A stretch of 64,000 nucleotides of DNA from Ostreococcus mediterraneus (taxonomy: Eukaryota > Chlorophyta > Mamiellophyceae > Mamiellales > Bathycoccaceae), in the NCBI GenBank assembly GCA_012295225.1, contig WMKK01000002.1, forward strand, positions 671,949 through 735,948. The letters run 5' to 3'. The position numbers were made by a program, and so were the translations under genes. The notes beneath the pieces were generated by a model. It saw only the letters and a program-made list of their open reading frames with translations, was not told where the DNA came from and ran no database searches. Below are positions 25,315 to 36,009 of this stretch, one piece after another (position 1 is the first letter of the stretch; each line of letters starts with the position of its first letter).

Positions 25315-27852
25315 ATGAGCGCCGCGCGTGACGACGCCCGCGTGATCGCCGACGCCCTGCGTCGCGCGCTGGATGCGCTGCGCACGGGCGTGGATGTCCA
25401 CGGTTGCGCGAGAGAGACAAGTGGCGGCGGTGCGCTGGAGACGACGACCTCGCGGGCGTCTTCGGCGCGCGCGCGCGAGGTTGTGGATGACGTGATGGCG
25501 ATGCTTGATGCGCATCACGCGCTGGGCGCGCACGCGGAACGGGCGTGTGGGGGGTCGCTGGAGGCGTATGCGAGGCATTGCGCGGAGGGCGCCGAGGCGA
25601 GCGCGCGCGACGTCGGCGCGCGCGGCGTGGCGTACGCGCGCGTGCTCGGACATTTGAGCGCGTCGTGCGGGACGCGGGCGTTTGTTCGCGCGCTCGGGAC
25701 GTGGAGTGGGATTTTGGCCGAAGGTGTGCGCGCGGATGGGGATGGGGCGTCGGGCGAGCGCGCGGCGTCGGCGAGGCGAGACGCGTTGCGTACGACGCTG
25801 ACGCGGGCGGCGGGACTAGTAGATGTGCCCGGCGTGCGGAAAGATGCGTCGAGCGCGATTGCGGTGGCGATGCCTGGGGTGCTTAAAGCGCTCGCGCGCG
25901 GAGCGGTGGGTGCGTTTGCGTTGGTGACGACGTGCGCGCGGTTGCACCCGAGCGCGTTGCGAGCGCACGCGGCGACGCTCGAGACGCAATGCGTGACGAC
26001 TTTGGCGGAGTCCACGAATGTACGCGTTCGCGAGAGTGCGTTTGTGCTTTTAGCGTCGCTGCCGCGCATCTCGGGCGATCCCGCGACGTGGACCGAGCAC
26101 GCGAGGCGGTTGATGTGCGCGACGCAGAGCGCGCTCAATCGAGCGTTTGAAGGCGCCGAAGACGGTGATTTGAAGCGTCAGGTCGACGCCTTGTTGACGC
26201 CGCAAAACGAGTCACTGCCAGTGCCATTGGGTGCGCTCGGCGGTGACGACGTCGAAGATGCGATTACGAGCATGCGGTGTTTAGAAGAGATGCTTCAAAC
26301 GCGCTTTTCGTCGCCGGTGCCATTGCCAAACGCCGCGGTGACGACTCTCGCGGCGCGTGTACTCAACGTGGACGGCACCGCCGTGGCGTCCGTACCAGGT
26401 TTGCCGCCCTCGCCCGTATCACCGGAACTCATCATTGCGTTACCACGCTTGCATACTGCGGCACTGGCGCTTTTAGAGGCGCTCTTGCGAACAGCGTCGA
26501 CGACGGCGATTCCACAAGTCGGACGCGTCGCGAGAGCCTTAGAAGGTATACTTCGGCGAGGCGCACCAACCGCGAGTCATTTTGAGCAAGGAGAGCCTTT
26601 GCGCTTGTGTATGCACGTACGAGCGTGTGCGCACGATGCGATTGCAACTGCAGCGTACGCTCTAGGAGGCGCGAGTGCGAGCGGCGAGCTCGCCTCCGCC
26701 GTCGCCGCGTACGTCATTCAGGACGCAAAGCCGTGCGGTACTGGCAAGAGCGCGATGGCGAACGTCGGAGACAAAGCTAATGCGAGTGGAAAGAAGCGCA
26801 AGAAAGGCGGCGCCTGGGGCGCAGCCACGGCTGAGGGTTTGAATGATCTTACCACGGCGGCGATACTCGACGACATGAGCGGACCAACCGCGGGTTCTGC
26901 GGCGACAGAGGCGGTGAAATTGCAAACGTCCGCCCTTCGTGCGCTCACGGCGTTGTGTAATGTTGGTGGTGCGATGCTTTCACCAAGTGTTAGAACAAAG
27001 CTTGACTCCGCTGTGGCGCAAGCGACTGCACAAGTGAATGAACTGACGTTCGCGGATGACGTCGACGACGTCATGGCGAATCGCCGAGACGCCGTCTACG
27101 ACGCTTTGCTCGCATCTGTTCTCGCACCGCGTCCATTTAGGTCACCGAACTTGCCACTCGCCGTAGCAACGTTTTCAAAGGGCGCGGAAGATCCCGCAAC
27201 GGCGAAGAAGTGCACACAGTTGGCCATGGCGCTCAACGCGTTGCTGCACCCGTCGGCGCCGCCTTTGGCCCCTCAAGCCATCGCTCCACCGCGCGAAGAC
27301 GCAGATGCCCGGACAAACGGTGCAGCACCGCAGTGGTCGACATTCGCGGCGTATCACGAGGCGCCAAAAGACAACGTCGCGTCAACCGCGTTGCGCGCAA
27401 ACGTGAATAATTATTACAAGGCGAATGAGCCGATAAAGGCGGCTGACATCGCCGCGGTCGACGTCGCGCCGTCCGCAGACGCGCCCGTAAACGCCGCGAC
27501 TGCGGATGAGCACGACACGGACGTCGATGCCGTTGTTGAGTTCACACCAGCCGCGCCGGTGGCCGTGCCGAAAACCCAAGAGACGGCCCGTGCGCCGTTT
27601 CACAGCTCCGCCGCTGCGTCGAGCGGATTCGCCGCCGCCGCGAAGAGCGCGCCGACATCGTTCGCACAATCCTCAACTGCTCCACCGAATGACTTCATTT
27701 CATTTTCCGCCGCGCCGCCCAAGAGCGCGCGCACGCGCGCGGATATGTGGGAAACCAATCCTGAACCAGTTGGACTAGGGAGCGGTAAATCAAAAGTCGC
27801 CGTCGAGCTCTCAGACGATTCCGACGGCGAGCTTCCTGAAATTCACACCGGG

Positions 27853-27884
<32 letters not shown>

Positions 27885-27915
27885 GGACGGGGACGAAGAT
27901 GAGGACGATGAATAA
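25315..27915 (+). CDS. RIX1/PELP1-like ribosome biogenesis factor
   Basis: Predicted protein of 866 aa. Residues up to about 560 are Ala/Leu-rich helical repeats of the RIX1/PELP1 N-terminal type (for example VRESAFVLLASLPRISGD). A disordered Pro/Ala region follows, and the extreme C-terminus is acidic with DSDGELPEIHTGDDDD. That tail resembles the SDD-PEIVD signature of plant RIX1. RIX1/PELP1 works with TEX10 and WDR18 in maturing pre-60S subunits. Identification rests on overall layout and tail, not on strong motif identity. I start at ATG 25315 (MSAARDDARVIADAL). Confidence 0.6.
27853..27882 (+). repeat. (GAC)10 trinucleotide repeat encoding poly-Asp
   Basis: Exactly ten GAC units encode ten consecutive Asp residues in the acidic tail of the RIX1-like protein. 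Confidence 0.95.
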
Positions 27916-28073
27916 GTAACACACTAGCGATTAGTATTTCATATGCATTCATAGCGACGAAAATTAACGAACATCAGCGCGAATAACTCGCGACGCGTAG
28001 CCAAGAGTCAACCGTCTGTNGGTCCTCAAAGCACGCCACGCTCGTTGACGCGATCGACGCAGCGACGCAAACA

Positions 28074-28545
28074 ATGAGTAGCGATGAGGCGATAAACAGT
28101 ATTCGAATCAAGACCGGTTCGTTGCGTCGACTGTTCAAGGAACGCGCGATGTATGCCGATGAAGTCGTCGCTGGTCAACGCAAAGTTGCATCCATGCGCG
28201 AGGCGAACGCAGAGCGCTACGACGTCGCGCAACAGGTACGCGTGCGAGCGCCGGCGCGGATGGTAGTGGGCACACGAAACTCCCACTCACGGTTGGAGAT
28301 TCACGCGCGAACGCGCCTTGAAAGAGCGAGCACTGACGATTTGAGCTGTTTGTCCCGCGTAGGAAAACGTTTTAAAGGAGAGCGAGATGATGGTGCAGGA
28401 CAACGCGACGCGATTAGAGGATGCCTACAATTCATTAGCGGCGACGAGCGAACATTTTGCGCGAGATGGTCTAGTTAAAGCGAGCGCAGAGTACGTAGCG
28501 GCTGTGGCGTTGTTGAAGGAAGTTGAGGCGGTGTTGAAGAGATGA
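28074..28545 (+). CDS. TBCA: Tubulin-binding cofactor A, two exons
   Basis: Exon 1, 28074-28235, encodes 54 residues beginning MSSDEAINSIRIKTGSLRRL, the TBCA signature (IKTG--KRL-KE--MYE-E). Exon 2, 28363-28545, continues ENVLKESEMMVQDNATRLED and ends VLLKEVEAVLKR-like at the TGA. The intron 28236-28362 (127 nt, phase 0) has donor GTACGCGT, branch motif CTGAC at 28332-28336 and acceptor GTAG. The product is 114 aa, the family size, and forms a three-helix bundle. It binds beta-tubulin released from chaperonin CCT during tubulin folding. Read without splicing, the frame hides the gene. Confidence 0.93.
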
Positions 28546-28631
28546 AGGCTAGCGTCGACGTCGCGACTGTAAATATTTAATCTCTCTGTGTCTATCTATG
28601 ATCTATCTATGGTACGATCTAAGCATGTCTA

Positions 28632-29918
28632 CTAGGCATACGCGTTGATATCCATGAGCGGCACGACGTCATCGTGTCGATTTCGACGGTTTTGTTGCGT
28701 CAACGCTCGGATTTTCATCGCTTCGATTTTGTACTTGTTGTATCCGACGACGCCCATAAGACATAGCGAGAGACCCAAGACGTTGTCCATTCCAAACTTG
28801 TCACCGAAAACAACCATACTTAGAATGATGGCTACGATGTCTTTCACGACGCCAATCATCATGATGGTCAGCGCCGAGGTTTCTCGTAGCAACTCAAATT
28901 CGCTCAACGTGAGCAAAAACGCCATGGTCGCCCCGCACCCTACGACGACGATATCAATCAACAAATCTATAGGGCCATTCAGCCAATCCGAACGCGGTAT
29001 TGAAATCCACCACCGCTCCTTGATGCACGAAAACACAAACACTATGCTACACATCACTGGCATGACTTGATACACGAAGACCACCGGGTGCTCTAAAATG
29101 TGTGACTCTTTAATCCCTGGCGCGCTGTCTCCTGGATCATCCGGATTTCGATGCATCACGCGCTGCGAAAGCGTCCAACGTAAACCGCTCATGAACGCCG
29201 CCGTGAGACAGATAAAGAAACCCGACACATTAAAGCTAGACTCACCCTCTACGGACATGATTTGACCGACGCTCACCACCGCCACGACGGCGAACAAGTA
29301 CCAACTCGGTCGCTCAAACCGGAACCAAAACGCCAGCAACAAGGTAAAAATAATAGAACTCGTCTTCACCACGGTATAAAACGATACCGAGATGAAAACC
29401 AATGATAAATTACTCAAAGCGATGTCTAGTCCCATCGTCGCGCCCACCGGCGCCAGGGCTCGCCAATACACGTCGTACGGCACCTCCTCCCGACGCCCGT
29501 GCTCCCGCTCAGCGCTCTCAATCACCCCCGCCCCAATCGCAATCTTCGCAAACACAAACTGAAACGCAAACTGCATCGACGTCAGGAACAACGGCGCCGG
29601 GAACCCACCTCGCTTTTGCCCAAACACTTGCTTGTTGAACAACGCCAGCCCAGTGCTAAAGCTAAACCACGCCAACGCGAGCAGCGCGCACTTCAGCGTC
29701 TTGCCGCGAACTTCATCCATCACCACCTCCGTGGCGTCCATCGGCGCGCGCGCCGCGCGCTTGCGTCGGATGTACCGCCGTATGGAGGTTTGAATCTTCA
29801 CCACGGCGCGGTGCTTCGCATCGAGCGCCTTGCCGTCGCGCTCGAACGCGTTCGCGTTCGCGCTCACTGTCGACGCCGGCGACGACGACGACGACGCCAT
29901 CTCGCGCGCGTCCACCAT
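28632..29918 (-). CDS. TPT/nucleotide-sugar transporter family protein with N-terminal IQ motif
   Basis: Predicted protein of 428 aa with about ten membrane spans of the drug/metabolite transporter superfamily. Family landmarks include LALFNKQVFG, the central KTSSIIFTLLLAF and the late SALTIMMIGVVKDIVAI, as in SLC35C2/KT-type members of the triose-phosphate translocator family. The first 55 residues are hydrophilic and contain VVKIQTSIRRYIRRKRAA, which fits an IQ calmodulin-binding motif. The substrate is unknown. The start is ATG 29918 or 29900; codon 29945 is GTG. It shares a 68-bp divergent promoter with the MAPKK. Confidence 0.85.
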   Translation of the reverse strand: MVDAREMASSSSSPASTVSANANAFERDGKALDAKHRAVVKIQTSIRRYIRRKRAARAPMDATEVVMDEVRGKTLKCALLALAWFSFSTGLALFNKQVFGQKRGGFPAPLFLTSMQFAFQFVFAKIAIGAGVIESAEREHGRREEVPYDVYWRALAPVGATMGLDIALSNLSLVFISVSFYTVVKTSSIIFTLLLAFWFRFERPSWYLFAVVAVVSVGQIMSVEGESSFNVSGFFICLTAAFMSGLRWTLSQRVMHRNPDDPGDSAPGIKESHILEHPVVFVYQVMPVMCSIVFVFSCIKERWWISIPRSDWLNGPIDLLIDIVVVGCGATMAFLLTLSEFELLRETSALTIMMIGVVKDIVAIILSMVVFGDKFGMDNVLGLSLCLMGVVGYNKYKIEAMKIRALTQQNRRNRHDDVVPLMDINAYA

Positions 29919-29986
29919 CGCGGGCGCGAGCGCGTACACGGCCACGCCGGCGCGCGCACCGCAACGCGTCAGACTGTGCCGCGGAG

Positions 29987-31313
29987 ATGCACGCGAGGCG
30001 CGGAAGCAAGTTTACGATTGACATCCCGCCCGATGACGACGACGTCGACGGCGGCGGCGGTGGCGTCGACCGCGACGCATCGCGTGCGTTCGACGGCACC
30101 GCGTCGCGGTCGAGGGAAGACGTGTGCGTATCGTCGCGCGTCGCGAGTGTTTGTAAGAGTGTGTGTGTGTCTCGCGCGAGTGTTTATTGTGTTCGTACGT
30201 GCGCGACTGACGCCTGAAATCGTTTCGTGCGCGCGAAGAACACTGAGCGGAACGTTTACTGCGGATGAATTTCGCATTTCCAAGCGCGGGTTAGGGGTGT
30301 CGTCGTTGGATTTGCAGGCTTTGGAGGCGTCGGAGGCGGAGCGACGAGGCGGAGCGAGCGCGAGCGCGAGTGTGAGTGCGCCGAATTTAAACAGCCTCGG
30401 GGACGATGAATTTATATTGGGCGTAGATGACTTGGATTTCGTCGACGTCGTCGGCACTGGATCGGGAGGCGTCGTGCGTTTGGCGAGGCACAAGCAAACA
30501 CGCGAGGCGCTGGCGGTGAAAAATATACAACTGTCGTTTGCGAAAGATAGCGAGGCGCGAAAACGAATCATCACCGAGCTTAGGACGTTACACACGTCGT
30601 CATGTGTGTACATCGTTCGTAGCCGAGGGGCGTACTTTGATCAAGGATCGATTAGCATTCTCATGGAGTACATGGATGGCGGCACGTTGAGCGACGCCAC
30701 CCAAGCGCTCGGACGTTGGCAGGAGGAAGATTTAGCAGCGGTGACGGGAATGTTAGTCGACGGATTGCACTACTTGCATAGCGTCGTCAAAGTCGTCCAT
30801 CGCGATATCAAACCGAGCAATGTGTTGCTGAATACAAGCGGCCTGGCCAAGTTGAGCGATTTTGGCGTTAGCGGCCAACTCATGGACGCGAGTAAGTGTC
30901 ATTCGTGGGTCGGTACGGTGACGTATATGTCCCCTGAACGCATCCAGGGTGAATCATACGAGTACAGCGCAGATGTGTGGAGTTTCGCGCTCGCCATCGT
31001 CGAGTGCGCGCTCGGAAGGTTTCCGTATAATCCTCCAGACGTCAGTCGTCGATTTAGCTTTTGGGACTTGCTCGACATCGTCGTCAAAGAGCCCGTACCA
31101 AGACTCAAGCCCGAACTCGACGTATCGGAAGAGTTTGCAAATTTCGTCGAGTTGGGGTTGAACAAAGATCCCACCGGGCGCATGCTCGCGCGAAACATGA
31201 TCGCGCATCCGTGGATTTTCGGCCGCGACAGACGCGCCGATACGCAACGCGTCGCCGCGCTCGTCGCTCGCGCGCACACAGTGCGCACGCAGGCGCAAAA
31301 CCCGTTGTGCTAG
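29987..31313 (+). CDS. MAP kinase kinase, probable two-exon gene
   Basis: Exon 1, 29987-30123, encodes MHARRGSKFTIDIPPDDDD and a Gly-rich linker. Exon 2, from 30239, opens TLSGTFTADEFRISKRGLG, which matches the plant MKK pre-kinase pattern SGTF-D-(D/E)-R--K-G. Intron 30124-30238 (115 nt) has donor GTGCGTAT, branch motif CTGAC at 30207-30211 and acceptor AAG; it restores frame. Kinase motifs: GTGSGGVVRLARH, AVKNIQ, HRDIKPSNVLL, SDFGVSGQL, GTVTYMSPERI. The product is 403 aa. The activation loop has Ser/Thr candidates before VGT in the plant spacing. Splice sites are inferred. Confidence 0.82.
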
Positions 31314-31444
31314 TAGCGAAAACACCGTGTATATGCATTACCATCACGTATAGATCGCGCGCGCCTCAAAAAATGCAGCCCGTGTAACGCAGGCTACATT
31401 TTTCACCAACTCTGCTCGCCTCCTCAGACGCCCGCGCGCGCGGC

Positions 31445-33664
31445 ATGCGCCTCGAGCTCCTCCCTGGCGCCGTGCTCCCACGCGATGCGAGTGACGACAT
31501 CGACCTCGAGCGATGTCTGCGAGACGCGTCCATCGCGCTCGCGTCTCGAGACGTTCCAAACGCCGCTCGGGCGGTTGAAGCGCTCGCTCGAGGACGTCTT
31601 TCGCCCGCGCTTTCGCATTCGAAGCGCGCATTCGAGCTCGCCCTGGACGCGTGCGCGCTCGCGATGGATACAATACGCGGTCGAGACATCACCGTCGTCG
31701 CTGACGCGCATGGGCTCGCGGCGAGCGCAGGGGCGATTGTCGCGGCGGTCGTTCGAGCGACTGAGCTACGCGCGGACACGTACGCGCTCAACGTCGCTGG
31801 GCGGTGCGTGATCGATCTCCTTCGCGTCATCGCGTACGAGGGCGATGCGGAGATGTCTCGACGCGTGCCCACGGCGCTGACGGCGCAAGTGCTGGCGTTA
31901 GGGGCGATTGGGACGTTGGACGCGTTTGCGTTTGTGGCCAGCTCGAGCGCGGCGTTTGGACATCGAGGAGCGTTTGAGAGCCCTCAATCGGCGTTGGAGT
32001 ACGCATACGCGTGCGCGTACGCTCTTGTTGGTGCTCAAGAAGGTGGGATGAGCGCGTTTGGTGCCTTGCTTGAGGCTTGGGAAACGTTTGACGAGGGGGC
32101 CGAGTACGCGGCCGTGAGGCGAAGCGTCTTCGCCGGAGGCGCATTGAAGCTTGTTTTAGAACATGCAGTCATATCTGGTGCTATATCTCGCCTCGTAGCG
32201 CTCGACGTCGTACGCGGCAGTGTGCGACACTGTCGCGTGGCTCATGCGTACGTCGTCGGCGCGATGTACAAGGCGAGCGTGGTATTACGAGACGCGGAGC
32301 TTCGCGAGGCGTGCGTTGAAGCGTTTGGTGAGCAATCGAGAGATGTTGTGTCGTGGACGACGAGCAGCGGGCGCAGAGACGTTGCCGCGGAGGCGCGTGC
32401 ATTTGCGTTCGTAGTGGCGATGACGACGTGCTTGGATGTCGACGAAGTCGATGGCACATTACGATTGGTGACTGGCATTGTAGCGCAAGCGGCGTGTCGC
32501 GTCTTTTCACTCGTTCATGGTGTACTTTTACATTCACGTGCGCGAGGAGCTTCACCGCACGACGCATCGCGTATATTGCGCGATTTAATTACGTCTCCAT
32601 TGTTCATTAATGCCCCGTTCATTGCAAACGTCGTATCGAAAGATGACGGGTTAGGCCTGAGCGGCGCGCTGGTTACGCTCGCGTCGTACATGTACGACAC
32701 GGCACGCGATATCGAGTCGAGCGAATGGGCCAATGCATTAGACGAGATGACGTTGATAAACGCACGTTCGAGCGCATACGAGTTCGTGCTGCTTGCGCTT
32801 AAAAACGCTACTAAAGGTCGAGTGCGCGCGCGTGTCATCGAAGCCGTGCACGTGCTGACGCACATGGAATTCGCCAGAACCACCACCGTGGAGTACGCAC
32901 AGATGCTAGGTACAGTGGCGTCGGCGCTCAGTTCACCGGAACCACAGCTGGACTCCCCCACGAGTGTAGCGTTTCTGAGCATGCTGCCTGACGACATATC
33001 AAACGAATTCTGGCGCTCGGATGGCGTCTTGAGCGCGAGAATACATCTCACGCTGAGATTTCTACCATTCATCACGTCAAAGCTATCGTCAGAACGCATC
33101 GTCCACGCCGTCGTACCAATCGTACACGCGTGTTGCACGCACGAACTCAAGCACGTGGTAAAGGCTGCACATGTGGCGTACGTTGGAATTTTCCACGCGC
33201 GCCCAGACTTGCACGTCTCCCTCTTTCCTCGGTACCTACGCGCGGCGCTCGATGCTTACCCAGCGATGACGCCCATCGAGCCATTCATCGCCGCCGTAGG
33301 TATCGTGACCAAACTTGGTGACGCTGGCAACGACCTAGGCGTCGTCATCGCTCAGGAAATCGCCGCGAAAGTCCAACGCATGGACGTCTCGCCCGACACC
33401 TCGTCATCCGGCGCCGCGACGGACCGCCTCGACCCACCTGTGGAGCCTTTGCGCCGCCTTCTGTTCCAACTCATCACGCTCGTGGACTTCCCACTCATCA
33501 CATCAGTCAGAGACATCATCCAACGCGCCGTGCTCGAGGCGCCAGACCGTTCAACGCGCGCCGCGCGTCACCGCGCGCTCGCCTTCACCGTCATGCGGTG
33601 CCCAGACTACGCGCGCAAACCATCCATCGTCGATTGGGTCGTCGCTTTATCGAGCAAACTCTGA
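31445..33664 (+). CDS. Large helical-repeat (ARM/HEAT-like) protein ending in a PTS1 signal
   Basis: Predicted protein of 739 aa without introns. It is Ala/Leu/Val-rich helical throughout, with no catalytic motif and no clear membrane span. The last residues are VVALSSKL, ending exactly in SKL, the canonical peroxisomal PTS1 tripeptide. A soluble helical-repeat protein with SKL recalls fungal Pex8, but I cannot show homology. The start at ATG 31445 is preceded by a short Arg-rich open stretch. The family is not recognised. Confidence 0.7.
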   Translation: MRLELLPGAVLPRDASDDIDLERCLRDASIALASRDVPNAARAVEALARGRLSPALSHSKRAFELALDACALAMDTIRGRDITVVADAHGLAASAGAIVAAVVRATELRADTYALNVAGRCVIDLLRVIAYEGDAEMSRRVPTALTAQVLALGAIGTLDAFAFVASSSAAFGHRGAFESPQSALEYAYACAYALVGAQEGGMSAFGALLEAWETFDEGAEYAAVRRSVFAGGALKLVLEHAVISGAISRLVALDVVRGSVRHCRVAHAYVVGAMYKASVVLRDAELREACVEAFGEQSRDVVSWTTSSGRRDVAAEARAFAFVVAMTTCLDVDEVDGTLRLVTGIVAQAACRVFSLVHGVLLHSRARGASPHDASRILRDLITSPLFINAPFIANVVSKDDGLGLSGALVTLASYMYDTARDIESSEWANALDEMTLINARSSAYEFVLLALKNATKGRVRARVIEAVHVLTHMEFARTTTVEYAQMLGTVASALSSPEPQLDSPTSVAFLSMLPDDISNEFWRSDGVLSARIHLTLRFLPFITSKLSSERIVHAVVPIVHACCTHELKHVVKAAHVAYVGIFHARPDLHVSLFPRYLRAALDAYPAMTPIEPFIAAVGIVTKLGDAGNDLGVVIAQEIAAKVQRMDVSPDTSSSGAATDRLDPPVEPLRRLLFQLITLVDFPLITSVRDIIQRAVLEAPDRSTRAARHRALAFTVMRCPDYARKPSIVDWVVALSSKL

Positions 33665-33864
33665 GTCAACGCGTAATTCGTAGATTAACATAGCCTAGAC
33701 GACCTTTTGTGCCGTTGATATAGATAGATATAGACCCGCACGCGACGGACGCGAGACCCGCGCCCAGCCAGACGCTGATGCTGACGAGGCAACGACCTTT
33801 CGCGACGCATCCTCACAATCACCCACTCGAGTGCGACCACGACACCGACGACGACGCTTGAACC

Positions 33865-34098
33865 ATGCCAAACACCGCGAACAAACGCCCATCGTTCGAT
33901 ATTTTCCACCGCCACAAGAACGCCAAGCCCGAAGTCGAGCTCCCGGGGTACTTGAAGGAGCTCCAGCGCGCGCCGTCGGCAGATTCTCGACACGATTTGT
34001 CGGCATTCATCGGCCGCAAGTCCGTGGACGAAGGTCGAGGCATGCCGAGAGACAGCGTGAATGAGCATTCGAGCTCGAATGTGCCGGTGAAGAAGTGA
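33865..34098 (+). CDS. Small hydrophilic protein of unknown function
   Basis: Predicted protein of 77 aa from ATG 33865 (MPNTANKRPSFDIFHRHK). It is charged, without membrane span, signal peptide or recognised domain. Codon composition and a start context of AACCATG look genuine. A TGTAA lies on this strand near 34259. Confidence 0.45.
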   Translation: MPNTANKRPSFDIFHRHKNAKPEVELPGYLKELQRAPSADSRHDLSAFIGRKSVDEGRGMPRDSVNEHSSSNVPVKK

Positions 34099-34306
34099 GG
34101 CGGGCGAAGGGCGAGGGGCGGGGCGTTCGTGTGGGCGAGGCCGCGGACGCGTTCACGACGCTGACGAGGACGCCGACGTTCTTGCTCGTTTTGAAAAATA
34201 TCTCTTAATATGTTGACGCGTGCCAAGTAATAGCAGCAGTGCCGTAATTTTTGTACATCTTTGTAATTCAACGAATAATTGTTGACGATATAATCGCGCG
34301 CGAGCG

Positions 34307-35803
34307 CTACGGAAACGTCGCAAAGGGATTGGGAAGGCGCGCGAGGAACGCGGCGGGGTCTCGCGCAAAGTCTTCGACGCCATCTTCGAGCCATCGTTGC
34401 GCGACTTTGATGCGATGTTCATTCGTGGGCATGCGGTAGAGGTACGCGACGCGGCGTAAGGCTGCGGCAGCGGGACCATCGATGGTGATATCGCCGACGG
34501 GGAGCGCGACAGCCGCGTCGAGGGCGCCGAGAACCATCATGTCGCCGATGTGTTGGTAGCGAAACGGAAGCGCTGCGCGCCCGTTGATGGACGCCCATAC
34601 GTTCCACGCTGCATAGTCGGCTTGTTGGAACGCTACTTGTGCGGTGGATGGTAACACGTCGAAGTTGGTGCCCATCAAGTCCGCGGCGCTGGACGAGGCA
34701 TCGCCAACGGCATAGACGCGTGAGTGACCGTTGACGCGAAGAGTGGCATCCGTCTTCACCTTGCGCGTCGCCGTCATGGATAACGGCCAATCGCTCGGCG
34801 TCTCGGCGCGTTGGCCCACGGTCCAGCACACGAGATCGTACATTTGCTCACTTTCTTCACCGTTGGCGTCGTTCATGGTGACTTTCGTCGCCACTGACGG
34901 TGCGCCGGCGTCGTCGGCGGCTTCAACTCTGTCCAAACGCGTCACTCTGCCGCCGACGACGTTTACGTTCGCCTTGTCTAAAACCTTCATCGCCGCCTCG
35001 CGCTGCCCAGGCGGGGCGCCCGCCATCACCCGACCACTCGGTGTAATCATATCCACAATTCCACCCGCGGCTTTGCCCGCGAGACGCTCGGCGATGACTG
35101 CCGACAATTCCACTCCGGATAAACCGCCGCCGATGACGGCGACGCGCGGGCTCTTCCCATCGCGCTCCAAATCTCCTAAAACTTTCGCCATGCGCTCAGC
35201 ATCCTCCGCCGTATTCAACGCAATCGCATTCTCTTTCGCACCAATCACCCCACCATCACTCGTCGATGTTCCGAGCGCCAACACCAAATAATCGTACGGC
35301 ACCGTTCCGCCGTCTCGCAACGCGCACGTCCCTCCATCCGTACTACACGGTGTCCCATCCCTCGCCACGCTCGCATTCTCCGGCTCAAACCCAACCACAT
35401 CACCCTTCACAAACTTCACATTCGTCGGCGCTAGCAACTCCGCAAACGTCGGCGCAACCTCCCACGACGCCAACGTCTCGTTCACGAGCTCGTACAGCAG
35501 CGGCTTGAACACAAACCTATCCGCGCGGTCGACGATCGTAATCGTCGGCCTCGGCGTCCCCGCGCGCCACTCCAGGGCGTCGAGCTTCAACGCCGTGTAC
35601 AGCCCACCGAACCCGCCGCCGAGGACGACGATGTTCGCGCCCGCGGCGCCGTCGCGAGCATCGGTGTCGGGTGACGTCGTCGCGCGCGCCATGGGCGCAG
35701 CGGCGCGTCTGCGCGCGCGCAGGCGTGGCGCACGCGGTGCGCGCGGCGCGGAAGACGACGACGCGCGCGCGATGGACGCGGTGCGCGCGCGAGCGAGCGA
35801 CAT
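34307..35803 (-). CDS. NDC1: Type II NAD(P)H dehydrogenase NDC1
   Basis: Predicted protein of 498 aa. The N-terminus is Arg/Ala/Ser-rich (MSLARARTASIARASSSSAP), as in a plastid presequence. Two dinucleotide-binding folds are visible: VVLGGGFGGLYTALKL for FAD and VAVIGGGLSGVELSAVIAER for NAD(P)H. FKPLLYELVNETLASWEVAP and the C-terminal PTNEHRIKVAQRW match NDC1 over the other NDH-2 clades. In plants NDC1 is in plastoglobules and reduces plastoquinone analogues for phylloquinone and tocopherol metabolism. The window also holds an ABC1 kinase of the plastoglobule family. The start at ATG 35803 is chosen for the presequence. Confidence 0.92.
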   Translation of the reverse strand: MSLARARTASIARASSSSAPRAPRAPRLRARRRAAAPMARATTSPDTDARDGAAGANIVVLGGGFGGLYTALKLDALEWRAGTPRPTITIVDRADRFVFKPLLYELVNETLASWEVAPTFAELLAPTNVKFVKGDVVGFEPENASVARDGTPCSTDGGTCALRDGGTVPYDYLVLALGTSTSDGGVIGAKENAIALNTAEDAERMAKVLGDLERDGKSPRVAVIGGGLSGVELSAVIAERLAGKAAGGIVDMITPSGRVMAGAPPGQREAAMKVLDKANVNVVGGRVTRLDRVEAADDAGAPSVATKVTMNDANGEESEQMYDLVCWTVGQRAETPSDWPLSMTATRKVKTDATLRVNGHSRVYAVGDASSSAADLMGTNFDVLPSTAQVAFQQADYAAWNVWASINGRAALPFRYQHIGDMMVLGALDAAVALPVGDITIDGPAAAALRRVAYLYRMPTNEHRIKVAQRWLEDGVEDFARDPAAFLARLPNPFATFP

Positions 35804-36009
35804 GGCGGCTCGTGCGGCGACGCGCGCGGCGGGGAATGGCGCGGACGTGAGGACGTGACGTCGCGTTTTTTCGGCAGTGTGCGACGCGTTACGGCGCCGT
35901 CGCGCGTCGTCGACGATCGCGCGCGAGTCGAGCGAGACGCGCGCGAGTGCGAGCGTGGGCTTTGTCGCCGTCGTGGGCGGTGGTGCGACCGACGCGCGCG
36001 CGCGACGCC

